From: Massilia timonae CCUG 45783
Lineage (GTDB): Bacteria > Pseudomonadota > Gammaproteobacteria > Burkholderiales > Burkholderiaceae_D
DNA: 64,000 nt
Direction of reading: 5' to 3'
Assembly: GCF_000315425.1 (NCBI RefSeq)
Contig: NZ_JH992923.1
Location: forward strand, 248,365 to 312,364
Position 1 is the first letter of the stretch; every line of letters starts with the position of its first letter. A program made the position numbers and the translations under genes. This document shows positions 28,766 through 36,397 of this stretch, piece by piece. The notes under the pieces were generated by a model. It saw nothing but the letters and a program-made list of their open reading frames with translations, made no database searches and had not been told where the DNA came from.

Positions 28766-29320
28766 GTGTCGGATCTGAAAGAAACCCGCATCGACGGCGG
28801 CGTCGTCTACGACGGCCATTTCCTGAAAGTCGAGAAAGACCGCATCCGCCTGCCGGACGGCTCGGAGAGCCAGCGCGAGTTCTTCCGTCACCCTGGTGCG
28901 GTCGTGATCCTGCCGCTGCTGCCCGACGGCCGGGTGCTGCTCGAGCGCCAGTTCCGCTATCCGAACTCGCAGGTCTTCATCGAATTCCCGGCCGGGAAGA
29001 TCGACCCGGGCGAAGACCACCTCGAATGCGCGAAGCGCGAGCTCAGGGAAGAAACCGGCTACACGGCGGGACGCTGGCGCTTCGTCTGCACCATCCATAA
29101 CGCGATCGCCTATTCGGACGAGCACCTCGAGATCTTCGTGGCCGAAGACCTGAGCGCGGGCGAACAGCAGCTCGACGCGGGCGAATTCCTGGAGCTCTTC
29201 AGCGCCACCGTGCCCGAGCTGCTCGAGATGGTGCGCAAGGGCGAGATCACGGACGTGAAAACGATCATCGGCACCTTCTGGCTCGAGAAGATCCTGGCCG
29301 GCGACTGGACGCCTGCCTGA
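28766..29320 (+). CDS. Nudix hydrolase, ADP-ribose pyrophosphatase type
   Basis: A roughly 184-residue Nudix hydrolase with a complete Nudix box, GKIDPGEDHLECAKREL then REETGY, containing the metal-binding REEXGY glutamates. The N-terminal beta domain and FIEFPAGKID resemble NudF/ADP-ribose pyrophosphatases, which cleave ADP-ribose to AMP and ribose 5-phosphate. The GTG at 28766 is preferred because GGAG lies six bases upstream; the in-frame ATG at 28754 overlaps that GGAG and would add four residues. Location after nuo-DUF2818 is syntenic in related genera. Confidence 0.9.
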   Translation: MSDLKETRIDGGVVYDGHFLKVEKDRIRLPDGSESQREFFRHPGAVVILPLLPDGRVLLERQFRYPNSQVFIEFPAGKIDPGEDHLECAKRELREETGYTAGRWRFVCTIHNAIAYSDEHLEIFVAEDLSAGEQQLDAGEFLELFSATVPELLEMVRKGEITDVKTIIGTFWLEKILAGDWTPA

Positions 29321-29325
29321 CCATC

Positions 29326-30039
29326 ATGCGGCCGTGTCGGAGCCTGGCCTTGCTGTCGGCCGCGTTGGGGATTCTGGCCGCCGCCCCGGCAGTAGCCCAG
29401 GCCCGCACCCCGTTCCAGGCGCAATGCGAGGACACCATCGGCGAGACGATCTCGGTCCTGTCCAGCCGCAGCGAAGGCTACCGCATCGACAACACGCGTT
29501 CCTACTTCGACCTGACCCGCCTGAAAGGCAGCGTGCGCCGTGGGTCCTGGGTGCTGGGCCTGACGCATACCGAGGCCCGGGTGAGCATCAAGGTCGGCGG
29601 GCGCATGTTGACGGACGGGGCCAGCGGCTACGAATGCGTGGCGCCGCGCATGGACGTCAACCTGTATTACGCGCCGATCGTGATCTATGTCAGCCGCGAG
29701 TTTCCGCCGGGATCGTGTTCGTACCGGGAAGTGCTGGCCCACGAGATGCGCCACCTGCAGACCTACCAGGATTTCCTGCCGAAGGCCGAAGCCATCGTGC
29801 GCGCCCGCCTGGCGGCGCGCTTCGCCGGCAAGCCGTTGTATGCGCCGATCGGCCAGGCACGATCTCTGCTCCAGCGCGAAGTCGACCGCAGCTGGATGCC
29901 CTACATTAAACGTGAGATGGAAAAAGTCGAAGTATTGCAGGCGGCCATTGATACGCCGCAGGAATACGCCCGCCTGGGCAAGGTTTGCGCAGGTGAGGTA
30001 CAGTCTTTGCTTAGACAGGCATCACGAAGCAGTTCATGA
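29326..30039 (+). CDS. Secreted HEXXH-type putative metalloprotease, unknown family
   Basis: A 237-residue protein with a signal peptide (MRPCRSLALLSAALGILAAA..VAQA). The motif VLAHEMRHLQTYQD contains HEMRH, an HEXXH zinc-protease signature with a plausible metal site, so a small periplasmic zinc peptidase resembling the DUF922 secreted proteases is possible. Cysteines in AQCEDTIG, YECVAPR, GSCSYRE and KVCAGEV may form two disulfides. It starts five bases after the Nudix stop and overlaps ispD by four bases (ATGA). The substrate is unknown. Confidence 0.75.
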   Translation: MRPCRSLALLSAALGILAAAPAVAQARTPFQAQCEDTIGETISVLSSRSEGYRIDNTRSYFDLTRLKGSVRRGSWVLGLTHTEARVSIKVGGRMLTDGASGYECVAPRMDVNLYYAPIVIYVSREFPPGSCSYREVLAHEMRHLQTYQDFLPKAEAIVRARLAARFAGKPLYAPIGQARSLLQREVDRSWMPYIKREMEKVEVLQAAIDTPQEYARLGKVCAGEVQSLLRQASRSSS

Positions 30040-30773
30040 CCACCGAACAAGCAAACGAAACGAACACGGCAGTGCAGCAGCATGTCGCCCTCATTCCGGC
30101 GGCCGGCGTCGGCGCCCGCATGGCGGCCGGCAGTCCCAAGCAATACCTGGCCATCGGCGCCAAGCCCATGCTGCGTCACACGGTCGACGCGTTTCTATCC
30201 AGCCCGCTCATCGCCCACACCTATGTGGTGGTGAGCGCGGACGACCCCTTCATCGACGGCGTGCTGCCCGACGCAAGGGAGCCGGGCAGCCGGGTCACCG
30301 TGCTGCGCTGCGGCGGCGCCACCCGCATGGAGTCGATCCGCAACGGCCTGCATGCGCTGGCCGGCGTGCTCGGCGCACAAGACCGCGTGCTGGTGCACGA
30401 CGCCGCCCGGCCGGGGCTGAACGCCGCGCTGATCGAACGCCTGATCGTCGAGACCGGCGACCACGCGGCCGGCGGCCTGCTGGCGCTGCCGGTGGTCGAT
30501 ACCGTCAAGCGCCGGGGCGACGACGGCGTCGCCACCGTCCCGCGCGACGGGCTGTGGCTGGCCCAGACCCCGCAAATGTTTTCCTACGCGCTGCTGTGCC
30601 GCGCGCTCGACGCGGCGCTCGACCCGGCCGCGATCACCGACGACGCCAGCGCCGTCGAGGCGCTGGGCCTGGCCCCGCGACTGGTCGAAGGCCATCCGCG
30701 CAACCTGAAAGTCACGCTGCCATCCGACATCCGCATCGCCGAGATGTACCTGGCGCTCGATTCCACCATTTGA
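30036..30773 (+). CDS. ispD: 2-C-methyl-D-erythritol 4-phosphate cytidylyltransferase
   Basis: A 245-residue enzyme of the MEP isoprenoid pathway that joins CTP to methylerythritol 4-phosphate. The nucleotide loop [20 protein letters not shown] is intact, as are [11 protein letters not shown] and the substrate-binding basic region near [10 protein letters not shown]. The N-terminus has about 15 extra polar residues before the core. It overlaps the preceding secreted-protease gene by four bases and is followed by ispF after 19, the usual ispD-ispF pair. Confidence 0.97.
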   Translation: MTTEQANETNTAVQQHVALIPAAGVGARMAAGSPKQYLAIGAKPMLRHTVDAFLSSPLIAHTYVVVSADDPFIDGVLPDAREPGSRVTVLRCGGATRMESIRNGLHALAGVLGAQDRVLVHDAARPGLNAALIERLIVETGDHAAGGLLALPVVDTVKRRGDDGVATVPRDGLWLAQTPQMFSYALLCRALDAALDPAAITDDASAVEALGLAPRLVEGHPRNLKVTLPSDIRIAEMYLALDSTI

Positions 30774-30792
30774 CCGACACGAACCACACACC

Positions 30793-31314
30793 ATGGCACT
30801 CGCATCCTACAACCCCCATCCTCCGTTTCGCATCGGCACCGGCTACGACAACCACGCGCTGGTCGAAGGCCGCAAGCTGATCGTCGGCGGCGTCACCATT
30901 CCGCACCGCCTGGGCCTGCTGGGCCATTCCGACGCCGACGTGCTGCTGCATGCGATCATCGATTCGCTGCTGGGCGCGGCTGCGCTGGGGGACATCGGCA
31001 AGCACTTCCCGGACACCGACCCGATGTTCGCCGGCGCCGATTCGCGCACCCTGCTGCGCGAAGTCGCGCACCGGGTGTTGAACTCGGGCTACACCATCGG
31101 CAATATCGACGCCACCATCATCGCCCAGCAGCCGAAGATGGCGCCGCACATCCCGCTGATGGTCTCGCGCATCGCCGAAGACCTGGGCGTGTCGCCGCAG
31201 CAGGTGAACATCAAGGCCAAGACCAACGAAAAGCTGGGTTACCTGGGCCGCGAAGAAGGCATGGCGGCGCACTCGACCGCGCTGCTGATCCGGGCCGCCA
31301 ACGAGGCGTCTTGA
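30793..31314 (+). CDS. ispF: 2-C-methyl-D-erythritol 2,4-cyclodiphosphate synthase
   Basis: A 173-residue trimeric zinc enzyme of the MEP pathway that cyclises CDP-methylerythritol 2-phosphate with release of CMP. The N-terminus [17 protein letters not shown] holds the Asp and His zinc ligands and [15 protein letters not shown] the third; [18 protein letters not shown] is the CDP-binding loop. It ends the ispDF pair. The 53-base gap to the MFS gene contains an inverted repeat. Confidence 0.97.
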   Translation: MALASYNPHPPFRIGTGYDNHALVEGRKLIVGGVTIPHRLGLLGHSDADVLLHAIIDSLLGAAALGDIGKHFPDTDPMFAGADSRTLLREVAHRVLNSGYTIGNIDATIIAQQPKMAPHIPLMVSRIAEDLGVSPQQVNIKAKTNEKLGYLGREEGMAAHSTALLIRAANEAS

Positions 31315-31347
31315 AGCGGTATTGACGGGCTTCGGCAAAGGTCGAAA

Positions 31348-31366
31348 AGGCAATCTATAATTGCCT
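31348..31366. promoter_or_regulatory. Perfect 7-base inverted repeat at the MFS gene start
   Basis: AGGCAAT and ATTGCCT flank the loop CTATA and end one base before the ATG of the MFS gene. TATAAT is contained within it. It could be a repressor operator or an RNA hairpin masking or positioning the start; the only purine-rich Shine-Dalgarno-like run, GAAAAGG, lies on its 5' side and is too far from the ATG unless the hairpin folds. Confidence 0.4.
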
Positions 31367-31367
31367 G

Positions 31368-32648
31368 ATGACCAACGCCAACCCGACACCGCCGTTCGAT
31401 CCCTCTCCGCGCGCGGCCTGGACCCTGATCCTGGTCGCCAGCGCCATCATGATGATCACGATGGGCGCGCGGCTGACCAGCGGCCTGTTCCTGTCGCCGC
31501 TGAACACCGCGACCGGGCTCGGCGTGGCCAGCATCAGTTTCGTGATGGCGGTGGCCCAGCTGATGTGGGGCGCGGCCCAGCCGGTCTTCGGCGCCGTCGC
31601 CGACAAGTACGGGCCGGGCAGGGTGATCGCCCTCGGCGGCCTGATGCTGGCGGCGGGCACCGCCGCCACGCCCTTCGTCGATTCGCAGTGGGCGCTGCTG
31701 CTGACCATGGGCTTTCTCTCGGCGGCCGGGGCCGGCGCCGGCAGCTTCTCGATCCTGATCGGCGCTACCGCCCAGCGCCTGCCCGCCGAGCGGCGCGCCT
31801 TCGCCTCGGGTTTCATCAACGCCGGCGGCTCTTTCGGCCAGTTCGTGTTCGCGCCGCTGATGGGCGCCATCATCGCCGGCGCCGGCTGGATCTGGGCCAT
31901 GCTCACCATGGCCGCCGCCACCTTGCTGACCATTCCGCTGGCCTGGCCGCTGCGCGGCAGGAAAGCCGCCGCTGCCTCTCCCGTCAGTCCTGCCGGCGCC
32001 GCGCCTGCCGCGTCCCAGCCGGCTCCGCCTTCGGTCTCGCTCGGCCAGCAGCTGCGCCAGGCCATGCGCGACCGCAGCTATATCTGCCTGCACCTGGGCT
32101 TCTTCACCTGCGGCTTCCACATCGCCTTCCTGGTCACCCACCTGCCGGGCGAGGTCGCGCTGTGCGGCCTGCCGGCCAGCGTCTCGGCCACGGCCCTGGC
32201 GCTGATCGGCCTGTTCAACATCGCCGGCAGCCTGGGCGCCGGGATGCTGGCTTCGCGCTACCGCATGAAGTCGCTGCTGTTCTGGATCTATGCCAGCCGC
32301 GCCGTGCTGGTCGCCTTGTACCTGCTGGCGCCGAAGACCGCATGGACCTTCTACCTGTTCGCCGCCGCGCTCGGGGCCACCTGGCTGGCCACCGTGCCGC
32401 CGACGGCCGGCCTGGTCGGCAAGCTGTTCGGCGTGCGCTACCTGGCCACGCTGTTCGGCATGACCCTGCTGTCGCACCAGATCGGCGGCTTCTTCGGCGC
32501 CTGGCTGGGCGGCCTGGCCATCGTGCACACGGGCGACTACAGCTGGATGTGGTATGCAGACATGGCGCTGGCGCTGGCCGCGGCCCTGGTGAACCTGCCG
32601 ATCCGCGAAGCGGCGGTGGTGCGCCCGCCCAAGCTGGCGGGGGCCTAG
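31368..32648 (+). CDS. Major facilitator superfamily transporter
   Basis: A 426-residue, 12-helix MFS protein. The loop 2-3 motif reads GAVADKYGPGRVIALGG, and a cytoplasmic linker at about residues 200-225 is rich in Ala/Pro/Ser. GFINAGGSFGQFVFAPLMG resembles monocarboxylate or oxalate/formate-type antiporters, but the substrate cannot be assigned from sequence alone. No cognate metabolic genes are adjacent. It is followed two bases later by a small gene, probably co-transcribed. Confidence 0.88.
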   Translation: MTNANPTPPFDPSPRAAWTLILVASAIMMITMGARLTSGLFLSPLNTATGLGVASISFVMAVAQLMWGAAQPVFGAVADKYGPGRVIALGGLMLAAGTAATPFVDSQWALLLTMGFLSAAGAGAGSFSILIGATAQRLPAERRAFASGFINAGGSFGQFVFAPLMGAIIAGAGWIWAMLTMAAATLLTIPLAWPLRGRKAAAASPVSPAGAAPAASQPAPPSVSLGQQLRQAMRDRSYICLHLGFFTCGFHIAFLVTHLPGEVALCGLPASVSATALALIGLFNIAGSLGAGMLASRYRMKSLLFWIYASRAVLVALYLLAPKTAWTFYLFAAALGATWLATVPPTAGLVGKLFGVRYLATLFGMTLLSHQIGGFFGAWLGGLAIVHTGDYSWMWYADMALALAAALVNLPIREAAVVRPPKLAGA

Positions 32649-32650
32649 GC

Positions 32651-32959
32651 GTGGCGCGCGACGCCTGGGCTTACCGCGAGGTGGCGGTCGAATCGGCATT
32701 GGATGCGCGCACCGGCAAGCCGCGCATCCGGCCGGTGTCGGGGCAAGCCTTCGCGACCGATATGCGGGTGCAGTGTTCGCGCAGCCTGCTCGATACGGCG
32801 CGCTATCCCCTGGGCACGCGCTTCCTGCTGTCGGTGCGCATCTCCGACCGCCAGGGGGGCGAGCCTTTCCTGTATGCCTGGCATGGCGACCCGGTGGCCG
32901 TCATGAGCAAGCCGCAGGTGAAGCGCTTCCTGGAGATGTACCGGCGCCTGCGGCTGTAG
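32651..32959 (+). CDS. Small hypothetical protein (102 aa) downstream of the MFS gene
   Basis: A 102-codon frame starting at GTG two bases after the MFS stop, with a GGGGG run about eight bases upstream. The product is soluble and basic (VQCSRSLLDTARYPLGTRFLLSVRIS, MYRRLRL at the end), with no signal peptide or membrane segment. I do not recognise a family. The tight spacing and the lack of any competing gene before the terminator region support it, but the call is tentative. Confidence 0.5.
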   Translation: MARDAWAYREVAVESALDARTGKPRIRPVSGQAFATDMRVQCSRSLLDTARYPLGTRFLLSVRISDRQGGEPFLYAWHGDPVAVMSKPQVKRFLEMYRRLRL

Positions 32960-32962
32960 GCG

Positions 32963-32987
32963 AAAAAAAAGGCCGCGGAGCGCGGCC
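32963..32987 (-). terminator. Rho-independent terminator of the nuoA2 transcript
   Basis: Read on the minus strand, GGCCGCG pairs with CGCGGCC around a 3-base loop and is followed by eight T residues (the AAAAAAAA run on the plus strand). It begins nine bases past the stop of the small membrane gene at 32996. Confidence 0.85.
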
Positions 32988-32995
32988 GTCGCGGT

Positions 32996-33181
32996 CTAGT
33001 CGACGCTGGGAGGAGGGACGCCGGTCCCGGTGGCCAGCACGAACAGGCTCAGGGCGATGCCGGCGCCGGCGATGGTCGCCAGCAGCGCCGCCGTGCGCGG
33101 CCTGGCGTTCTTATGCGAGCGCCAGGCGGCGTCGAGCAGGCCGATGCCGATCACCAGGTTCACGAACAGCATGGCGTCCAT
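32996..33181 (-). CDS. Small two-helix membrane protein next to the second nuoA
   Basis: A 61-residue frame with two hydrophobic stretches (LFVNLVIGIGLLDAAW and LLATIAGAGIALSLFVLATG) joined by a basic loop RSHKNARPR. It starts six bases after the nuoA2 stop and is followed by a strong terminator, so it is very probably the second gene of that transcript. No Shine-Dalgarno is obvious; translational coupling to nuoA2 is likely. I do not recognise the family. Confidence 0.6.
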   Translation of the reverse strand: MDAMLFVNLVIGIGLLDAAWRSHKNARPRTAALLATIAGAGIALSLFVLATGTGVPPPSVD

Positions 33182-33187
33182 GGCCGA

Positions 33188-33547
33188 TCAGTCCCAGTCC
33201 AGCGCGCCTTTTTTCCACTCGTAGGCCAGGCCGATGGTCAACAGGCCCAGGAACACCATCATGGCCCAGAAACCGGTCGAGCCGATATCGGTGACGACGA
33301 CCGCCCACGGCACCAGGAAGGCCACTTCCAGGTCGAACAGGATGAACAGGATCGCGACCAGGTAGAAGCGCACGTCGAACTGCATGCGGGCGTCGCCGAA
33401 GGCCTCGAAGCCGCACTCGTAGGCGGACAGCTTCTGTTCATCGGGGCGATGCGGCCCCAGGACGCGGCCCAGGACCTGGGGCGCGACACCGACCAGGATG
33501 CCGATGATGATGAACATGAGGACGGGGAAGTATTCTTCGAGGTTCAT
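33188..33547 (-). CDS. Second, orphan NADH-quinone oxidoreductase subunit A (NuoA2)
   Basis: A 119-residue NuoA paralogue of the same length as the operon copy, with about 83 identical positions of 119 by my hand alignment. It keeps the three helices, the [19 protein letters not shown] loop with the conserved cysteine, and the end WKKGALDWD. Changes cluster in the third helix (for example [19 protein letters not shown]). It stands outside any nuo cluster, on the minus strand, with a small membrane protein gene behind it. It may replace NuoA under particular conditions or be a redundant duplicate; the sequence alone does not tell. Confidence 0.93.
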   Translation of the reverse strand: MNLEEYFPVLMFIIIGILVGVAPQVLGRVLGPHRPDEQKLSAYECGFEAFGDARMQFDVRFYLVAILFILFDLEVAFLVPWAVVVTDIGSTGFWAMMVFLGLLTIGLAYEWKKGALDWD

Positions 33548-33839
33548 GGTTCTGCTGCGCGATCAGGCGCGTGGGTTGATAAAGTCGGTAGTGCGGTGTT
33601 CCTTCCTGGAACGCTGCGCCGTGTCGGTCCGGCATCGCATGCGGCCCCGACGGGCAAGGTCGGGCCCGATTCTAACTGGATATGATCCTGTTGCCAACCA
33701 GGCATTTCCGTGCAGTTACCATGCAGTTGCTGTGTTTACGAGGGTATTTACAGGTGTTTTCCGTGTGCGACGCACCGCGCGAACGAAAGCCGCTATCATC
33801 GGAGGTTGGCAAAACGACCTCATCCCATAAAGGAATATC

Positions 33840-34394
33840 ATGGCCTCGAAAAAAATCGCCGTCCTCGTCGGCAGCCTGCGCAAGGACTCGTACACCCGCC
33901 GCGTCGCCCATAGCCTGATCGCGCTGGCGCCGCAAGGACTCGAGCTCGCGATCGTCGAGCTGCGCGACCTGCCGCTGTATAACGAGGACGACGAGACCGA
34001 TCCGCCCCCAAGCGCGTTCGCGGCCTTTCGCGACGCCATCCGCCAGGCCGACGGCATCCTGTTCTGCACCCCGGAATACAACCGCTCGGTGCCGGGCGCG
34101 TTGAAGAACGCGATCGACGTCGGCTCGCGCCCCTACGGCAAGGCGGCCTTCGCCGACAAGCCCTGCGCCATCGTCAGCGTCTCGCCGGGCGCGCTGGGCG
34201 GTTTCGGCGCCAACCACCACCTGCGCCAGATGCTGCCGTTCCTGAACATGCCGACCATGCCGGCGCCGGAAGCCTATGTCGGCGGCGTCGCCGGCAAGTA
34301 CGAGGGGGATGAGCTGGTCGACGAATCGTCGCGCGCCTTCTTCCAGAAATTCATGGCCGCCTTTGCCGCCTGGGTGGAGCAGCATGCCAGATAA
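33840..34394 (+). CDS. NADPH-dependent FMN reductase family protein
   Basis: A 184-residue flavodoxin-fold reductase. The phosphate-binding loop VGSLRKDSYTRR and the FCTPEYNRSVPGALKNAIDVGSR-type flavin motif (TPEYN) match the ChrR/azoreductase/NADPH-dependent FMN reductase group, which reduces quinones, chromate or azo compounds using FMN. AAAGGA lies five bases before the ATG. The roughly 290-base gap to nuoA2 (33548-33839) must hold two divergent promoters; I see only a TATCAT candidate near 33794 and some short direct repeats. Confidence 0.92.
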   Translation: MASKKIAVLVGSLRKDSYTRRVAHSLIALAPQGLELAIVELRDLPLYNEDDETDPPPSAFAAFRDAIRQADGILFCTPEYNRSVPGALKNAIDVGSRPYGKAAFADKPCAIVSVSPGALGGFGANHHLRQMLPFLNMPTMPAPEAYVGGVAGKYEGDELVDESSRAFFQKFMAAFAAWVEQHAR

Positions 34395-34427
34395 GGGTTC
34401 GCCTTCGCCGGCGGGACTCGACCCCAG

Positions 34428-35339
34428 ATGATCCGCGCGACCGACAGCAAGATCGACAGCAAGTTCGTGCCGACGCCGCCGCGCGACCTGCCCACGCTGC
34501 TGGGCCGACCGCCGGACGGCTGGCGCGCGCGCATGTTCGACGTCATCTTCGGCACCGACACCCCGGCCGGGCGCCGCTTCGACATCGTGCTGGTGATCCT
34601 GATCCTGCTCAGCATCCTGGTCGTGATCCTCGACAGCGTGCCGGCCATCTACAGCCAGTATTCAGGCGTGACCTCGGTGCTCGAATGGGGCTTCACGCTG
34701 CTGTTTACGATCGAATACATCGCGCGCCTGGTGTGCGTGCAGCGCCCGCTGCGCTATGCGCGCAGCTTCTACGGGATCATCGACGTGGTGTCGGTGCTGC
34801 CGACCTACCTGTCGCTGCTGCTGCCCGGCAGCCAGGTGTTCCTGGACGTGCGCATCCTGCGCCTGCTGCGCGTATTCCGCATCTTCAAGCTGACCCTGTA
34901 CATCGAGGAATACACGCGCCTGGGCGAAGCCCTGGTCGCCAGCCGGCGCAAGATCATGGTGTTCCTGTCGGTGGTGCTGATGCTGATCCTGATCCTCGGC
35001 ACCGTGATGTACGTGGTCGAGGGGCCGGAGAACGGCTTCACCAGCATTCCGATGTCGATGTACTGGGCCACGGTGACCATCACCACCGTCGGCTACGGCG
35101 ACATCGTGCCGCACACGCCGGTGGGCAAGGCGATCGCCTCGTTCATGGTGCTGCTGGGCTGGGGCATCCTGGCGGTGCCCACGGGGATCGTCTCGGCCGA
35201 GATGACGTCGCAGAAGATGTCGCGCCACGCCCCGCGCGGCACGCCGCGCCAGTGCGGCGCCTGCGGCAGCGGCGACCACGATCCGCGCGCCCACTTCTGC
35301 AAGGATTGCGGCGCGCCGCTGGCGCCGGCGCAAGGGTAG
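34428..35339 (+). CDS. Voltage-gated-type potassium channel with C-terminal zinc ribbon
   Basis: A 303-residue ion channel subunit with six membrane helices. The S4-like segment DVRILRLLRVFRIFKL carries regularly spaced arginines, and the pore filter is TTVGYGDIVPHTP, the potassium signature. After S6 the cytoplasmic end contains QCGACGSGDHDPRAHFCKDCG, a CxxC...CxxC zinc-ribbon-like module. The role is probably potassium conductance across the inner membrane; the voltage dependence is inferred from the arginines. It ends about 50 bases before the convergent transposase-like gene. Confidence 0.9.
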   Translation: MIRATDSKIDSKFVPTPPRDLPTLLGRPPDGWRARMFDVIFGTDTPAGRRFDIVLVILILLSILVVILDSVPAIYSQYSGVTSVLEWGFTLLFTIEYIARLVCVQRPLRYARSFYGIIDVVSVLPTYLSLLLPGSQVFLDVRILRLLRVFRIFKLTLYIEEYTRLGEALVASRRKIMVFLSVVLMLILILGTVMYVVEGPENGFTSIPMSMYWATVTITTVGYGDIVPHTPVGKAIASFMVLLGWGILAVPTGIVSAEMTSQKMSRHAPRGTPRQCGACGSGDHDPRAHFCKDCGAPLAPAQG

Positions 35340-35387
35340 CGCTACGCGCACCGCGCACCATGACGGCGTGCGGTGCACCGCGATCGC

Positions 35388-36200
35388 TCAGGCCATGGCG
35401 GCGTGCTGCGTGAACCGCGACGGTGCATGCATCGGTGCATGCACCGGTGGGCGCGGCGGCGCCGGGCGCGCCAGCGTGACCGGCGGCGGGACGGCGGCGT
35501 CGCGCTCGAGCCAGTAATTGAACTGGCCGAAGCTGGGCAGCGCGCCGGCGTCGACGTCCTGGAAGAAGTCCTCCAGCATCTGGCGATAGGCGGCGCGGCG
35601 CGAGAAGCCGTCATGGCTGGCCGCATAGCGCGCGGCGGCGGCGCGGAAGATCGCGCGCATCCGCTCGTCGGCATTGGTGCCGGTGCCGACGCCCTTGCGC
35701 GGGCGTCCGCGCTTGATGCCGGCCGTGACCGCGCGGGTGCGGCCCGGCGCGCCCGAATTGCCGTAGTCCGGCAGCAGGGCGTCGGGCGTCTGGCCGCGCT
35801 CCCAGTAGCGGCGCAGGTAGCGCAGGATGCTCGATTTCGACATGCCGTGGGCGGCGGCGTAGGCGGCCATCAGCGTGGCGCGCTGGCGCGGATCGTACAG
35901 TGCGTGGCGGTCGGCGTGCAGGGCGCGCACGGCCGACCAGGCCTTGGCCTGCAGGTTCAGGTAGCCCTGCGGCACCGGTTCGCGCGGCGGCGCCGCCGCG
36001 AACGGGTCGACCAGCAGGCGCCGCGCCTGGCCGGACGCCAGCGCTTCTTCCAGCACCGCCAGCGGCGTCGGCTCGGGCATGGCCGCATGGCTGCCCAGTT
36101 GATAGGTCCAGGCCAGCGCCCGCGGCTTGTCGATCCACAGCACGCGGACCGTGCGCCCGGGCGTGCCCGCGAATTCGACTACATCGTTCTGTCCAATCAT
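35388..36200 (-). CDS. Free-standing N-terminal domain of a TnsB/Mu-type transposase (no DDE core)
   Basis: A 270-residue protein. The start MIGQNDVVEFAGTPGRTVRV is supported by GGGAGGT five bases upstream. The N-terminal small domain, then SKSSILRYLRRYWERGQTPD, LLPDYGNSGAPG and KRGRPRKG, and finally LPSFGQFNYWLERD, match in order the DNA-binding N-terminal half of Tn7-like TnsB/TniA-type DDE transposases. The catalytic core that should follow is absent: the protein ends in a Pro/Ala/His tail partly encoded by 12-base tandem repeats. It may be a 3'-truncated relic or a surviving DNA-binding protein. No TnsA, TnsC or transposon ends are visible nearby. Confidence 0.75.
   Translation of the reverse strand: MIGQNDVVEFAGTPGRTVRVLWIDKPRALAWTYQLGSHAAMPEPTPLAVLEEALASGQARRLLVDPFAAAPPREPVPQGYLNLQAKAWSAVRALHADRHALYDPRQRATLMAAYAAAHGMSKSSILRYLRRYWERGQTPDALLPDYGNSGAPGRTRAVTAGIKRGRPRKGVGTGTNADERMRAIFRAAAARYAASHDGFSRRAAYRQMLEDFFQDVDAGALPSFGQFNYWLERDAAVPPPVTLARPAPPRPPVHAPMHAPSRFTQHAAMA
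35422..35445. repeat. Tandem 12-base repeats at the 3' end of the transposase-like gene
   Basis: GGTGCATGCATC is followed directly by GGTGCATGCACC, then by GGTGGGCGC. They encode part of the aberrant HAPMHAPS tail. A perfect 12-base palindrome, GCGGTGCACCGC, lies nearby at 35370-35381, just beyond the stop, and shares the GGTGCA core. Origin unknown. Confidence 0.7.
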
Positions 36201-36397
36201 CTTTACCTCCCACAAAGCCCTTGGAATCCAGGGTGCTTTCTGACATGCAAGGATCGGGCCAGCCCGAATATCAGGGAGCCTGCACGTTTGGTGCACCTCA
36301 ACTGTGCAGGAACGGTAGCGCTTTAATGTTCGTTGTTCGTGCCCAGGCACGCGACTCATTCATTTCACGTTCAATTCCACTCAAAGAGAGGCTTTGC

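Noticed and set aside
35388..36359. Longer version of the transposase-like protein starting at 36359
   Set aside because: The extra 53 residues have no similarity to the family and no ribosome-binding site, whereas the ATG at 36200 has a strong one.
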